The notes below the pieces were generated by a model. That model was not told the origin of the DNA. It ran no database searches and worked only from the letters and a program-made list of their open reading frames with translations. From the NCBI GenBank assembly GCA_947589405.1, contig CANQBT010000020.1, forward strand, positions 1 to 23,432: a DNA stretch of 23,432 nucleotides. Direction: 5' to 3'. Positions 1 through 7,589 of this stretch are shown here, piece after piece. Every line of letters begins with the position of its first letter. Within the stretch, counting starts at the first letter, position 1. A program made the translations under genes and the position numbers. Source of the DNA: an uncultured Clostridia bacterium (lineage in GTDB: Bacteria; Bacillota; Clostridia; Lachnospirales; CAG-274).

Positions 1-1
1 G

Positions 2-2008
2 GACGGAACATATTCCGATCTTGACCACCCCAACATCGATACAGGCATGGGACTTGAGAGAATAGCTACGGTCATGCAGGGAGTAAACTCCATATTTGAC
101 GTGGATACGGTAAAGGCTATAAGAGATGCTGTATGCGACATATGCGGCGCAAAGTACGGCGAGGATGACAAGAAGGACGTTTCCATAAGAGTTATAACAG
201 ATCATATGCGTTCCGTTACATTTATGACTGCCGACGGTGTTCTTCCGTCTAATGAAGGCAGAGGCTATGTATTAAGACGACTTCTCAGAAGAGCCGCAAG
301 ACATGGCAAGCTTCTTGGCATAGACAGGAAATTCCTTGCAGAGCTCAGCAAAATAGTTATAGAAAATTCAGGCAAGGCATACCCAGAGCTTGTGGAAAAG
401 CAGGATATGATACTTAAGGTGCTCACTACTGAGGAGGAGAGATTCTACAACACTCTTGACACAGGTATGGCTATGCTTGCAGACAAGCTTAAGGAATTAA
501 AGGCGAAGGGCAAAAATGTACTTGGCGGTGCCGATTCCTTCAAAATGTACGACACCTATGGCTTCCCTGTGGATCTTATGGAGGAAATACTTGCCGAGGA
601 CGGCTTTACATTTGACGCAGAAGAATTTAAAGCGGAAATGGAAAAGCAGAGGACAAGGGCAAGAAACGCAAGAGCCACAGATACCTATATGGGCGCTGAG
701 GAAACGGTATTCCATCAGCTTGACCCTGCCATGTCTACAGAATTTACAGGCTATAACGAGCTTATGGGAAAGGGCAAAGTACTTGCTCTTGTAGTTGATG
801 ATGAAATAGTAAGCGAAGCCAAAGCGGGAGATAATGTCGCAATTATAGTCGACAAAACTCCCTTCTATGCTGAAATGGGCGGTCAGACAGGCGATAAGGG
901 CGTTATAGTAGGCGCCGATGATCTGGGTATAGAGATAGAGGACTGCACAAAGTTCGGCGGCAATAAATTCATACACACAGGCACGGTGACTACAGGTACC
1001 GTACACACAGGCGATACCGTCACTCTTGCAGTTGACGAAAGCAAAAGACTGTCAACAGCCAGAAATCATACTGCCACACATATTTTACAGGCGGTGCTTA
1101 AAGAGGTGCTTGGATCACACGTTGAACAGGCAGGTTCATATGTAAGCGATAAAAGACTGAGATTTGACTTTACTCACTTTGAAGCTATAGATAAGGAAAC
1201 TCTCAACATAATAGAAAAAAAGGTAAATGAAAAAATACTTGAAGCCCTTCCCGTTGAGGTCAAGGAGATGAGTATTGAAGAAGCCAAAAAGACAGGTGCG
1301 GTAGCCCTCTTTGGCGAAAAGTACGGCGATGTGGTAAGGGTCGTAAACATAGGCGGCTATTCCATAGAGTTCTGCGGCGGCACTCATCTTACAAACTCTG
1401 CCTACTGCGGAGTATTCAAGCTCTTGTCCGAAAGCGGTGTAGCGGCAGGCGTCAGGAGAATAGAAGCCCTTACAGGCGTAGGCGCTCTCAATTACCTTGA
1501 TGAGGTAGGTTATATATTGAGGAACGTTGCAGATGCCTTAAGGACAACAGCCGGCGAGCTGCCAAAGAGAATAGAGCATATACTTGAAGAAAACAAAAAA
1601 CTCACAAAAGAGGTGGAAAGCCTTAAGGCTAAGATGAGCGGTTCTCTTGTAGATGATATAATCAATTCCAAAGTAAATATAAAGGGCATCGATGTTGCAG
1701 CTGCACAGGTAAAGGGACTTGATATGAACGCTCTTAGGACTATGGGCGATCAGATAAAGGAAAGGATGAAGGGTATTATAGTTCTTGCAAGCGGCGAAGG
1801 CAGCAAATGCAGCTTTGTAGTAATGTGTAGTGATGATGCCGTTAAGGCAGGAGCAAATGCAGGACAGATAGTAAAGGCTGCTGCTACGGTATGCGGCGGA
1901 GGCGGCGGCGGTCGTCCCAATATGGCACAGGCAGGCGGCAAGGACGCTTCTAAGATAGCTCAGGCTCTTGAAGCGGCAAAGGCAGCTGTTGAAGGTATGA
2001 TAAAATAA
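2..2008 (+). CDS. alaS: Alanyl-tRNA synthetase, 5'-truncated by the window edge
   Basis: AlaRS charges tRNA-Ala in the cytoplasm and hydrolyses mischarged Ser/Gly-tRNA-Ala. The reading frame is open from base 2, giving 668 residues; about 200 N-terminal residues, including most of the class II catalytic core, lie outside the window. The visible part starts at the core motif LDHPNIDTGMGLERIA. The editing domain shows HTATH (around 1066-1080) and CGGTH (around 1374-1388), together the zinc-binding His/Cys set. The C-terminal C-Ala/DHHA1 domain has the glycine run VCGGGGGGRPNMAQAGGKD. A helical linker follows the editing domain. rsmA starts 2 nt after the stop, so the two are co-transcribed. Identification is firm; only the start is missing. 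Confidence 0.97.
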   Translation, partial: DGTYSDLDHPNIDTGMGLERIATVMQGVNSIFDVDTVKAIRDAVCDICGAKYGEDDKKDVSIRVITDHMRSVTFMTADGVLPSNEGRGYVLRRLLRRAARHGKLLGIDRKFLAELSKIVIENSGKAYPELVEKQDMILKVLTTEEERFYNTLDTGMAMLADKLKELKAKGKNVLGGADSFKMYDTYGFPVDLMEEILAEDGFTFDAEEFKAEMEKQRTRARNARATDTYMGAEETVFHQLDPAMSTEFTGYNELMGKGKVLALVVDDEIVSEAKAGDNVAIIVDKTPFYAEMGGQTGDKGVIVGADDLGIEIEDCTKFGGNKFIHTGTVTTGTVHTGDTVTLAVDESKRLSTARNHTATHILQAVLKEVLGSHVEQAGSYVSDKRLRFDFTHFEAIDKETLNIIEKKVNEKILEALPVEVKEMSIEEAKKTGAVALFGEKYGDVVRVVNIGGYSIEFCGGTHLTNSAYCGVFKLLSESGVAAGVRRIEALTGVGALNYLDEVGYILRNVADALRTTAGELPKRIEHILEENKKLTKEVESLKAKMSGSLVDDIINSKVNIKGIDVAAAQVKGLDMNALRTMGDQIKERMKGIIVLASGEGSKCSFVVMCSDDAVKAGANAGQIVKAAATVCGGGGGGRPNMAQAGGKDASKIAQALEAAKAAVEGMIK

Positions 2009-2010
2009 GT

Positions 2011-2859
2011 ATGGAAGCAAGTTTAGCATATAAGACAAAGCAGATAATAAAAAAATATGAATTTAATTTCAAAAAGAATTTCGGTCAGAATTTTCTTGTA
2101 GACGAAAGAGTTCTGGATAAGATAGTAGACGCTGCAAATATAGGCGAAAACGATCTTGTAATAGAGGTAGGTCCGGGTATAGGCACTCTTACTCAGGCTA
2201 TGGCTAAAAAGGCAGGGAAGGTAGTGTCTGTAGAGATAGACAGAACACTTGTGCCTATACTGGAGGAGCTTCTGGAGGACTATGACAATGTAGAGATAAT
2301 AAACGAGGATATTCTTAAGGTGGATCTGAATGCACTTATAGAAAGGCATAAGGGCATGAATGTGAAAATGGCGGCAAATCTGCCCTACAATATCACAACT
2401 CCCATTATTATGAATATACTGGAGAAGCATATCCCTATGGAGAGCCTTACCGTAATGATACAAAAGGAGGTAGCCTTCAGAATGAATGCAAAGCCTTCCA
2501 CTAAGGATTACGGCTCCCTTTCTCTTGTCACAAGATACTACTGTGAGCCATACCTTGTGGCAAATGTACCACGAAATTGCTTTATGCCAAGACCCAATGT
2601 GGATTCCGCCGTTATAAAGCTGACATTACCGGACAGACCTCCTGTAGATGTTAAGGACGAAAGCTTTTTCTTTGAATTTATAAAGGCTGCCTTTTCACAG
2701 AGAAGAAAGACTCTTGTCAACTGTATACACAACAGCGGTATTCTCAATATGAGCAAGGAGGAAATAGGCAGCCTGCTCAGCTCTCTTGGCTTTGACGAAA
2801 AGGTAAGGGGAGAAAGCCTTACTCTTCGGGACTTTGCAAAAATATGCAACAGTATATGA
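2011..2859 (+). CDS. rsmA: 16S rRNA (adenine1518-N6/adenine1519-N6)-dimethyltransferase RsmA/KsgA
   Basis: RsmA dimethylates two adjacent adenines in helix 45 of 16S rRNA, using SAM, late in 30S assembly. The 282-residue length fits the family (about 270-290). Visible motifs: N-terminal KKNFGQNFLVD; SAM motif I VIEVGPGIGTLTQ; acidic end of strand 2 (VSVEIDRTL); catalytic motif IV NLPYNITTP; the family-specific FMPRPNVDSAVIKL; and the RNA-binding C-terminal segment AAFSQRRKTLVN. It starts 2 nt after alaS. No good Shine-Dalgarno sits at the ideal distance (GAAGG lies about 15 nt upstream, inside alaS), so translation is probably coupled to alaS termination. Confidence 0.96.
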   Translation: MEASLAYKTKQIIKKYEFNFKKNFGQNFLVDERVLDKIVDAANIGENDLVIEVGPGIGTLTQAMAKKAGKVVSVEIDRTLVPILEELLEDYDNVEIINEDILKVDLNALIERHKGMNVKMAANLPYNITTPIIMNILEKHIPMESLTVMIQKEVAFRMNAKPSTKDYGSLSLVTRYYCEPYLVANVPRNCFMPRPNVDSAVIKLTLPDRPPVDVKDESFFFEFIKAAFSQRRKTLVNCIHNSGILNMSKEEIGSLLSSLGFDEKVRGESLTLRDFAKICNSI

Positions 2860-2895
2860 CATATTATTATTTTCTGCTGCATAGACTGAATAAGG

Positions 2896-2901
2896 TATAA
2901 T
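2896..2901 (+). promoter_or_regulatory. Possible -10 element (TATAAT) before the 2919 gene
   Basis: TATAAT is a perfect consensus hexamer in the 59-nt gap after rsmA. The matching -35 position (around 2872-2877, TTCTGC) is poor, so this is at best a weak or secondary promoter inside the alaS-rsmA-trmB block. A Shine-Dalgarno GGAGGG at 2908-2913 follows and serves the next gene. Confidence 0.25.
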
Positions 2902-2918
2902 TTCTACGGAGGGATATT

Positions 2919-3797
2919 ATGGCTTATTCAAGGTTATTTATTGCTCTTAAGCAGGGCTGCGAGGGCTATGGAAAGGACCAAAGAGGCGCTGTGGGCAGAT
3001 GCATAATAGAGAGCAGAAACGGTACAGGCAGACTGGCTCTTCAGGTACAGGGGCTTAGAAATGACAATGACTACAGGGTGTGTATACTTTCCGATAACGA
3101 CTATGCTGAGGTAGGAACACATCTATACATAGACAGCAGCGGACACGGCGGTCTTAAATGGGAATTTTCATTTGAGGAAACAGGGATACCTGTGTCGGAA
3201 ATAAAGGCCTGCGCCGTACTTGTAAGGGACAAGGCGCCCCTTATAGGCTTTACGGACGGTGAATACAACTGGCAAAAATGCCTTATGGCAAAGGAAGAGA
3301 TAAAGGCGGCAGAGGTCACAAAAATAACGGCAGAGCCGCAAAAATCCAATAACGATGATACCGATACGGCATATCCCGAAAAGGAAAAGGAAAAGCTCAT
3401 ATGCATTATTAATGAGCTGGACGAGGATATAAAGGAAATAAAGGAATATTCCCGTATAGGCAGCGAAAACGACATAGACGCTCTTTTCTCCAAAAATACC
3501 ATAAAACCCTTTGGCGATGACGGCATCACATGGGTAAGGGGAAACATAAAGGAGCTTGCCCTTATACAAGGACTATGGAAATATATAAACAATCCCTTTG
3601 TTATAAAGGGCTGTAGGGACTACAGGCATCTTATATTCGGCAAGGATAATGATAACAACTTCTGGCTTGGGGTACCCTGTAAATATGACAGCGACTACAG
3701 ACTTGAAGCTATGCTTCAGGGCTTTACGGAATTTAAGTCAGAGGACAACAGACCTCTTAAGAACAATGAATTTTGCTACTGCATTATGAAATGCTAG
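2919..3797 (+). CDS. Conserved clostridial-type hypothetical protein between rsmA and trmB
   Basis: Function unknown. The 292-residue protein has no signal peptide, no membrane helix and no catalytic motif I can name. Two parts are visible. The N-terminal domain (about 1-125) is beta-rich, with segments such as GRCIIESRNGTGRLALQVQGL and DSSGHGGLKWEFSFEE. A charged helical linker follows (about 135-185). The C-terminal domain (about 190-292) contains ITWVRGNIKEL, YRHLIFGKD, FWLGVPCKYDSDYRLEAMLQ and GFTEFK. From memory, a similar pattern (HLxxG...GVPGxY...A...GFxxFK) occurs in unannotated clostridial proteins; no database check was possible. ATG with Shine-Dalgarno GGAGGG 5 nt upstream decides the start. 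It sits 15 nt before trmB, so it is probably co-transcribed with it. Confidence 0.8.
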   Translation: MAYSRLFIALKQGCEGYGKDQRGAVGRCIIESRNGTGRLALQVQGLRNDNDYRVCILSDNDYAEVGTHLYIDSSGHGGLKWEFSFEETGIPVSEIKACAVLVRDKAPLIGFTDGEYNWQKCLMAKEEIKAAEVTKITAEPQKSNNDDTDTAYPEKEKEKLICIINELDEDIKEIKEYSRIGSENDIDALFSKNTIKPFGDDGITWVRGNIKELALIQGLWKYINNPFVIKGCRDYRHLIFGKDNDNNFWLGVPCKYDSDYRLEAMLQGFTEFKSEDNRPLKNNEFCYCIMKC

Positions 3798-3812
3798 ATT
3801 GGAGATAGACAT

Positions 3813-4460
3813 ATGCGCATAAGAAAAAAGGCTTGGGCTGAAGCCGAGCTGGCTTCAAACAGAGCTATAATAACAGAGCCTTCACAGTATAAGGGCAGAT
3901 GGCACGAGGTATTCGGCAACGATCATCCTATCCATATAGAAATAGGCTGCGGAAAAGGACAATTCCTTAGCACAATGAGTAAGCTGAATCCCAATATAAA
4001 CTACATCGGCATAGAAAGAGAAGAGCAGATAATAGTGACTGCTCTAAAAAAGAGCCGTGAAGGTGAAACGGGAGATAACATACGCTTTTTTGTAGAGGAC
4101 GTTGCCAATATTTTAGATATATTCGATACGGGAGAGGTAAAGAGAATATATTCCAACTTTTCCGATCCCTGGCACAGAAGGAAAAAATGGGCTAAAAGAA
4201 GGCTTACACATAAAAATTTCCTCAATATATACGAAAAGCTTTTCGGCGATGACGGCGGAGAGCTGTTTCTTAAAACAGATAACAAAATATTCTTTGAATT
4301 CAGCTTAAATGAAATAGCCGACAAGGGCTGGAGGCTCCACAATATATCCCTTGATCTTCATAACAGCGATTATGAGGGGAATATAATGACAGAATATGAG
4401 GAAAAGTTTTCGGCTATGGGCATGCCTATATACAGACTTGAAGCATATTACAAAAAATAA
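3813..4460 (+). CDS. trmB: tRNA (guanine46-N7)-methyltransferase TrmB
   Basis: TrmB puts N7-methyl on G46 in the variable loop of many tRNAs, using SAM. Length 215 residues is typical of the monomeric Firmicutes enzyme (B. subtilis form about 213). Visible: SAM-binding IEIGCGKGQFL; YIGIERE at the end of strand 2; RIYSNFSDPWHRRKKWAKRR, which contains the family signature (N-F-x-DPW followed by the basic KKxHxKRR-like stretch); FLKTDN; and the C-terminal TEYEEKFSAMGMPIYRLEA characteristic of TrmB. The start ATG has a moderate GGAG upstream. It is the last gene of the plus-strand block and is followed by a terminator-like hairpin. Confidence 0.96.
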   Translation: MRIRKKAWAEAELASNRAIITEPSQYKGRWHEVFGNDHPIHIEIGCGKGQFLSTMSKLNPNINYIGIEREEQIIVTALKKSREGETGDNIRFFVEDVANILDIFDTGEVKRIYSNFSDPWHRRKKWAKRRLTHKNFLNIYEKLFGDDGGELFLKTDNKIFFEFSLNEIADKGWRLHNISLDLHNSDYEGNIMTEYEEKFSAMGMPIYRLEAYYKK

Positions 4461-4471
4461 ATAATTTACAC

Positions 4472-4532
4472 AAAAATAGCTGCTGCATTATGATCTGTAT
4501 AAAAGAGAACATAATACGGCAGCTGTATTTTT
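4472..4532. terminator. Bidirectional hairpin terminator between trmB and the minus-strand cluster
   Basis: The left arm 4472-4492 and right arm 4510-4532 form an imperfect stem of about 20 bp, with A5 on the left side and T5 on the right, so it reads as an intrinsic terminator on both strands. It starts 12 nt after trmB and lies 149 nt past the last minus-strand gene, so it could end both convergent transcripts. The core pairing is AGCTGC/GCAGCT plus CATTATG/CATAAT(G). Confidence 0.7.
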
Positions 4533-4603
4533 GATTTATGTATAAAATTTTGTTTGGCTTTATTTGTTCACGGTAAAATACGAACAGCTATACAACATTT
4601 TCT

Positions 4604-4627
4604 GGCGTGCAATGTACGCCCCTACAT
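4604..4627. repeat. Short palindromic element, possibly REP-like
   Basis: GGCGTGCAATGTACGCC (4604-4620) is a nearly perfect palindrome with one G-T wobble, followed by CCTACA. Read on the minus strand it is TGTAGGGGCGTACATTGC and onward. From memory, GTAGGGGCG-type palindromes are dispersed between genes in many Clostridia; this could not be checked here because only one copy is in the window. The rest of 4533-4680 shows no gene. Confidence 0.35.
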
Positions 4628-4680
4628 AACATTATCGGCTGTTTAAATACCAAAACCCAACATGCCATTCCCCATAAATT

Positions 4681-5451
4681 CTATTTAAAATCAGAAATCG
4701 TAACATTTGTGCCGATAGGCAGATCATTTTTCCATGTATGGTTATTCAAAAGCAGCTGTCCCGATTCCATAACGATGTTATCCACAGCAATCTCTACCTT
4801 GCTTGCTGTTTTTCCCGTATCTGTATGATACAGATCGTAAATATATGAAACATATGCATTATAGCTTCCGTCAGAAGCCTGTTCAACAGATACGACATTT
4901 ATATCATAAATTCTGTTGAAAACCACATCGGGTCTTTCCTGCCAGTAGTCCTGACCAAATATCTTATAGGCATTTGAACCCGGCACAGTATACTGAGCTA
5001 CATAGCTGCTGTCATGATTATTTGTAGTATAGACCCATCCATAGCTGTAGAAATCCTCCAAAAAATTGCTGATGTATGTATTGATCTCTCCCATGTCTAT
5101 ATCGGCATCGGCAGCCTCTTCCTCAGGCTCAGGTTCAGGCTCGTCTGCATCAGCTGCAACGGCTTCATCAGCTTTTGCTTCTGTTGCGACCTCTTCCTTT
5201 TCCGTTGTTATCTCATTGGCGGGAGCGCTGTTTGAGTCATTGGCATCTGACTTGTTGTTATTGAGCTGTACCACAACATAGGCAACTGCCAGTATAAGCA
5301 CTATTGCAACTATAGTTATCAGATATGGGACAGGATTTGTCCTTTTCTCACTATATGAAGAAGTATCATAGCTTTCCGTAAGAGAAAGACCGCACGCCGG
5401 ACAAAACCGTTTGTCATTGTCAACATTCTTTCCGCATTTTGGACAAACCAT
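4681..5451 (-). CDS. Zinc-ribbon / single-TM protein with extracytoplasmic C-terminal domain
   Basis: Function unknown; 256 residues. The N-terminal zinc ribbon has CPKCG (C3, C6) and CPACG (C17, C20). A transmembrane helix at about 43-62 follows a positively charged stretch, predicting N-in/C-out topology. A low-complexity Ala/Asp/Glu/Pro linker (about 66-117, including EPEPEPEEEA) leads to a C-terminal domain (about 118-256) that is alpha-beta rich and resembles NTF2-like domains of Gram-positive zinc-ribbon membrane proteins (segments YISNFLEDF, YDINVVSVEQ, VEIAVDNIVM). It is the last gene of the leftward cluster; ATG with GAGAGGAG upstream. The NTF2-like assignment is an inference from pattern. 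Confidence 0.85.
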   Translation of the reverse strand: MVCPKCGKNVDNDKRFCPACGLSLTESYDTSSYSEKRTNPVPYLITIVAIVLILAVAYVVVQLNNNKSDANDSNSAPANEITTEKEEVATEAKADEAVAADADEPEPEPEEEAADADIDMGEINTYISNFLEDFYSYGWVYTTNNHDSSYVAQYTVPGSNAYKIFGQDYWQERPDVVFNRIYDINVVSVEQASDGSYNAYVSYIYDLYHTDTGKTASKVEIAVDNIVMESGQLLLNNHTWKNDLPIGTNVTISDFK

Positions 5452-5482
5452 ATATTTTTATCTCCTCTCTTCAGAATAATCA

Positions 5483-6031
5483 TTATTCTGCGTTAAATAT
5501 ATACCATTCGTTATCCTTTTTTCTCAGCGTGAAAACAACGATCCCGCTTTCTTCCTGTGTGTCTCCCTTTATGTACAGCTCTGTGGTTATCTTTACTCTG
5601 TCGCTGTCAATATCCTCACGTTCCATATTAGTGATCTCTATTACGGCATCGTCCATATTTCCGTAATCTACCATGAGATCCTTGAAAAGAGGTATTATCT
5701 CCATAACCGCATCAATGTCGGCTTCCACGCCATATGCCTCTATACTAATATAACCAAGTATCTTGGCAAAACTGGGATGCAGACATTCTACCGCCGTCTT
5801 TACATCGGCATCACTCATTGCATTTACAAATCTTTCGACTACATCTTCGGGAGAATCGATTTTTTCGGCTCTTCTGCCGAACGCTCTGCCTTCCCTGCCC
5901 TCATCGTCATATCTTTCTTCTCTTTCAGCTCTTGCGCTTTCGTCCCTTTCGTTTCTTGAATTTCCGGTTCCTGTACAGCCTGTCATTGCTGCAACAAGGG
6001 CAAATATAATAATAGCTTTTAATATCTTCAC
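5483..6031 (-). CDS. Small lipoprotein with NTF2-like domain
   Basis: Secreted lipid-anchored protein of 182 residues; function unknown. The signal peptide MKILKAIIIFALVAAMTGC ends in a lipobox-like MTGC (Cys 19). An Arg/Glu/Asp-rich stretch (about 25-58) works as a hydrophilic linker. The C-terminal ~120 residues begin SPEDVVERFVNAMSDADV and run LHPSFAKIL, VKITTELYIKG, VVFTLRKKDNEWYIFNAE. This is the helix-then-curved-sheet pattern of NTF2-like/DUF4878-type lipoproteins. The start is GTG, supported by GGGAGGG with 8 nt spacing. It lies 16 nt after the hydrolase gene and 31 nt before the zinc-ribbon gene, so it shares their transcript. Confidence 0.85.
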   Translation of the reverse strand: MKILKAIIIFALVAAMTGCTGTGNSRNERDESARAEREERYDDEGREGRAFGRRAEKIDSPEDVVERFVNAMSDADVKTAVECLHPSFAKILGYISIEAYGVEADIDAVMEIIPLFKDLMVDYGNMDDAVIEITNMEREDIDSDRVKITTELYIKGDTQEESGIVVFTLRKKDNEWYIFNAE

Positions 6032-6047
6032 AACTATTGCCCTCCCC

Positions 6048-7574
6048 TTAAAGCTGAAGCTTTTTCTCTATTATCTTCAGTACAGATTGATCAATACGCT
6101 CTTCGCTTATCTTACCTGACTTAACGGCATTGAGCACTCCGTTGTAGGCAAGCTGGAAGTCCTGAGGCATAAGAAGAATATCTACGCCTGCATTTATAGC
6201 TCTTACGGCTATCTCATCGGATCTGTAGAGATTTGTAAGGGCGCCCATTGCAAGAGAATCCGTAATTACAAGGCCCTTATAACCCAGTCTTGTCTTTAAA
6301 ATATCGTTGATAATAACAGGCGAAATAGACGCACAGGTATTATCTCCCGTAACTTTTGGCAATGAAAAATGGCCTACCATTATCATATCCGCATTATTAT
6401 TGATAGCTTCTATAAAAGGTCTTAACTCATTTGCCGCAAGCTCATCATATGTCTTATCGGTATAGGCAAAGCCCTCGTGGGTATCGTCCTTTGTAGCGCC
6501 ATGACCAGGAAAATGCTTATAGCAGGAAATTATCCCATTGTCATTAAGTCCCTTTGAGAACTGTACAGCCATGCCGGACACAACGCCTGCGTCACTACCA
6601 AAGCTTCTGTCCTTAACGACCTGATTGAGGCTATTGGTAAGCACATCGGCAACAGGAGCAAAATCAACATTAAAGCCATAGCTTTTAAGATAAGAACCTA
6701 TAGTGCTTCCTGCCCTGTAAGCATTGCTTACATCGCCTGTGGCTCCTATCTGCGGCATTGTCTGTACCTTTGGCACATTTATTGTTTGGCTGTTTCCAAG
6801 ACGTGCAATGCTTCCGCCTTCCTCGTCTATACCTATGAAAAGAGGTACCTTGCACACCTCCGTGCCGTACTTTTTCATATTGCTTATCATTTCCTTAGCC
6901 TGAGATTCACTCGTAAGGTTAGGTGAAAAATATATTATTCCGCCTACAGGGTGTTGCTTAAGAGCGGTCTTGCTCTGTTCCCCTGCCGCTATAACTGTGC
7001 CTACATTTGTAAGGGCTTCGGGAGTTATAAAGAAAAGCTGATTTATTTTTTCTTCAAGAGTCATGCTCTTTAATATTTCATTTGCTTCCTTGACGATCTT
7101 TTCATCGGGAGATGCTGCCGCCGTTGTAGTTTCCGACACGGTCTCGGTGGATAAAGACACCTCGCCTATCTTAAGAGTTTCCTTCTCAGATACGTTAGGT
7201 ACATTAGACACATCGGTATTTACGCTTTCCTGCATTTTAGGCTCATCGCTCCTGAAAGCATAAATGATAGCGCATGCCATTACAAGTGTTGCAACCAATA
7301 CCAAGCCAAACAGCGCAGTTCTGTACTTACGCTTCTTGTACCAGGGCTTCTTTACTTTTCTTCTCACATGCTGAGTGCGTCTGCCGTATACTTCCGCTGA
7401 GACTTCCGATTTTTTTTCTGCTTTTCTTACTTCCGAGTTTTTATTCTCCGCTTTTCTTACTTCCGTTCTTTTATTTTCCGCTTTTCTGTTTGCATTTTTT
7501 ATATTTTCTGTTTTTCTGTTTTCTGATTTCCTCTTTCCTGTTTTTTTGTTTTTAGAATTAACCTTACCGCTCAT
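6048..7574 (-). CDS. Membrane-anchored family 3 glycoside hydrolase (NagZ-type beta-N-acetylhexosaminidase)
   Basis: Predicted to remove terminal beta-N-acetylglucosamine, probably from peptidoglycan or its fragments, outside the membrane. The GH3 domain shows PLFIGIDEEGG, FNVDFAPVADV, KHFPGHGATKDDTH (about 353-366, the NagZ His/Asp acid-base loop) and VITDSLAMGAL (nucleophile Asp about 439). About 85 N-terminal residues are very Lys/Arg/Glu-rich with tandem RKAENK-type units, followed by a TM helix (about 86-107) and a Thr/Ser linker. The tail is therefore cytoplasmic and the enzyme external. ATG at 7574 is preferred because GGGGTG lies 6 nt upstream; an in-frame GTG at 7583 is the alternative (511 residues). 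No C-terminal second GH3 domain, as in NagZ. Substrate is inferred. Confidence 0.92.
   Translation of the reverse strand: MSGKVNSKNKKTGKRKSENRKTENIKNANRKAENKRTEVRKAENKNSEVRKAEKKSEVSAEVYGRRTQHVRRKVKKPWYKKRKYRTALFGLVLVATLVMACAIIYAFRSDEPKMQESVNTDVSNVPNVSEKETLKIGEVSLSTETVSETTTAAASPDEKIVKEANEILKSMTLEEKINQLFFITPEALTNVGTVIAAGEQSKTALKQHPVGGIIYFSPNLTSESQAKEMISNMKKYGTEVCKVPLFIGIDEEGGSIARLGNSQTINVPKVQTMPQIGATGDVSNAYRAGSTIGSYLKSYGFNVDFAPVADVLTNSLNQVVKDRSFGSDAGVVSGMAVQFSKGLNDNGIISCYKHFPGHGATKDDTHEGFAYTDKTYDELAANELRPFIEAINNNADMIMVGHFSLPKVTGDNTCASISPVIINDILKTRLGYKGLVITDSLAMGALTNLYRSDEIAVRAINAGVDILLMPQDFQLAYNGVLNAVKSGKISEERIDQSVLKIIEKKLQL
7401..7487 (-). repeat. 30-bp coding tandem repeat in the hydrolase cytoplasmic tail
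   Basis: Three successive units encode RKAENKRTEV, RKAENKNSEV and RKAEKKSEV (last one one residue shorter); more degenerate units (ENRKTENIKN, ANRKAENK) precede them. The result is a highly charged helical or disordered tail before the transmembrane segment. Repeat number could vary between strains. Confidence 0.7.
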
Positions 7575-7589
7575 ACCTGTCACCCCGCA

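Noticed and set aside
497..1006. 169-codon minus-strand frame inside alaS
   Set aside because: Antisense to a certain gene, Cys/His/Tyr-rich composition typical of shadow frames.
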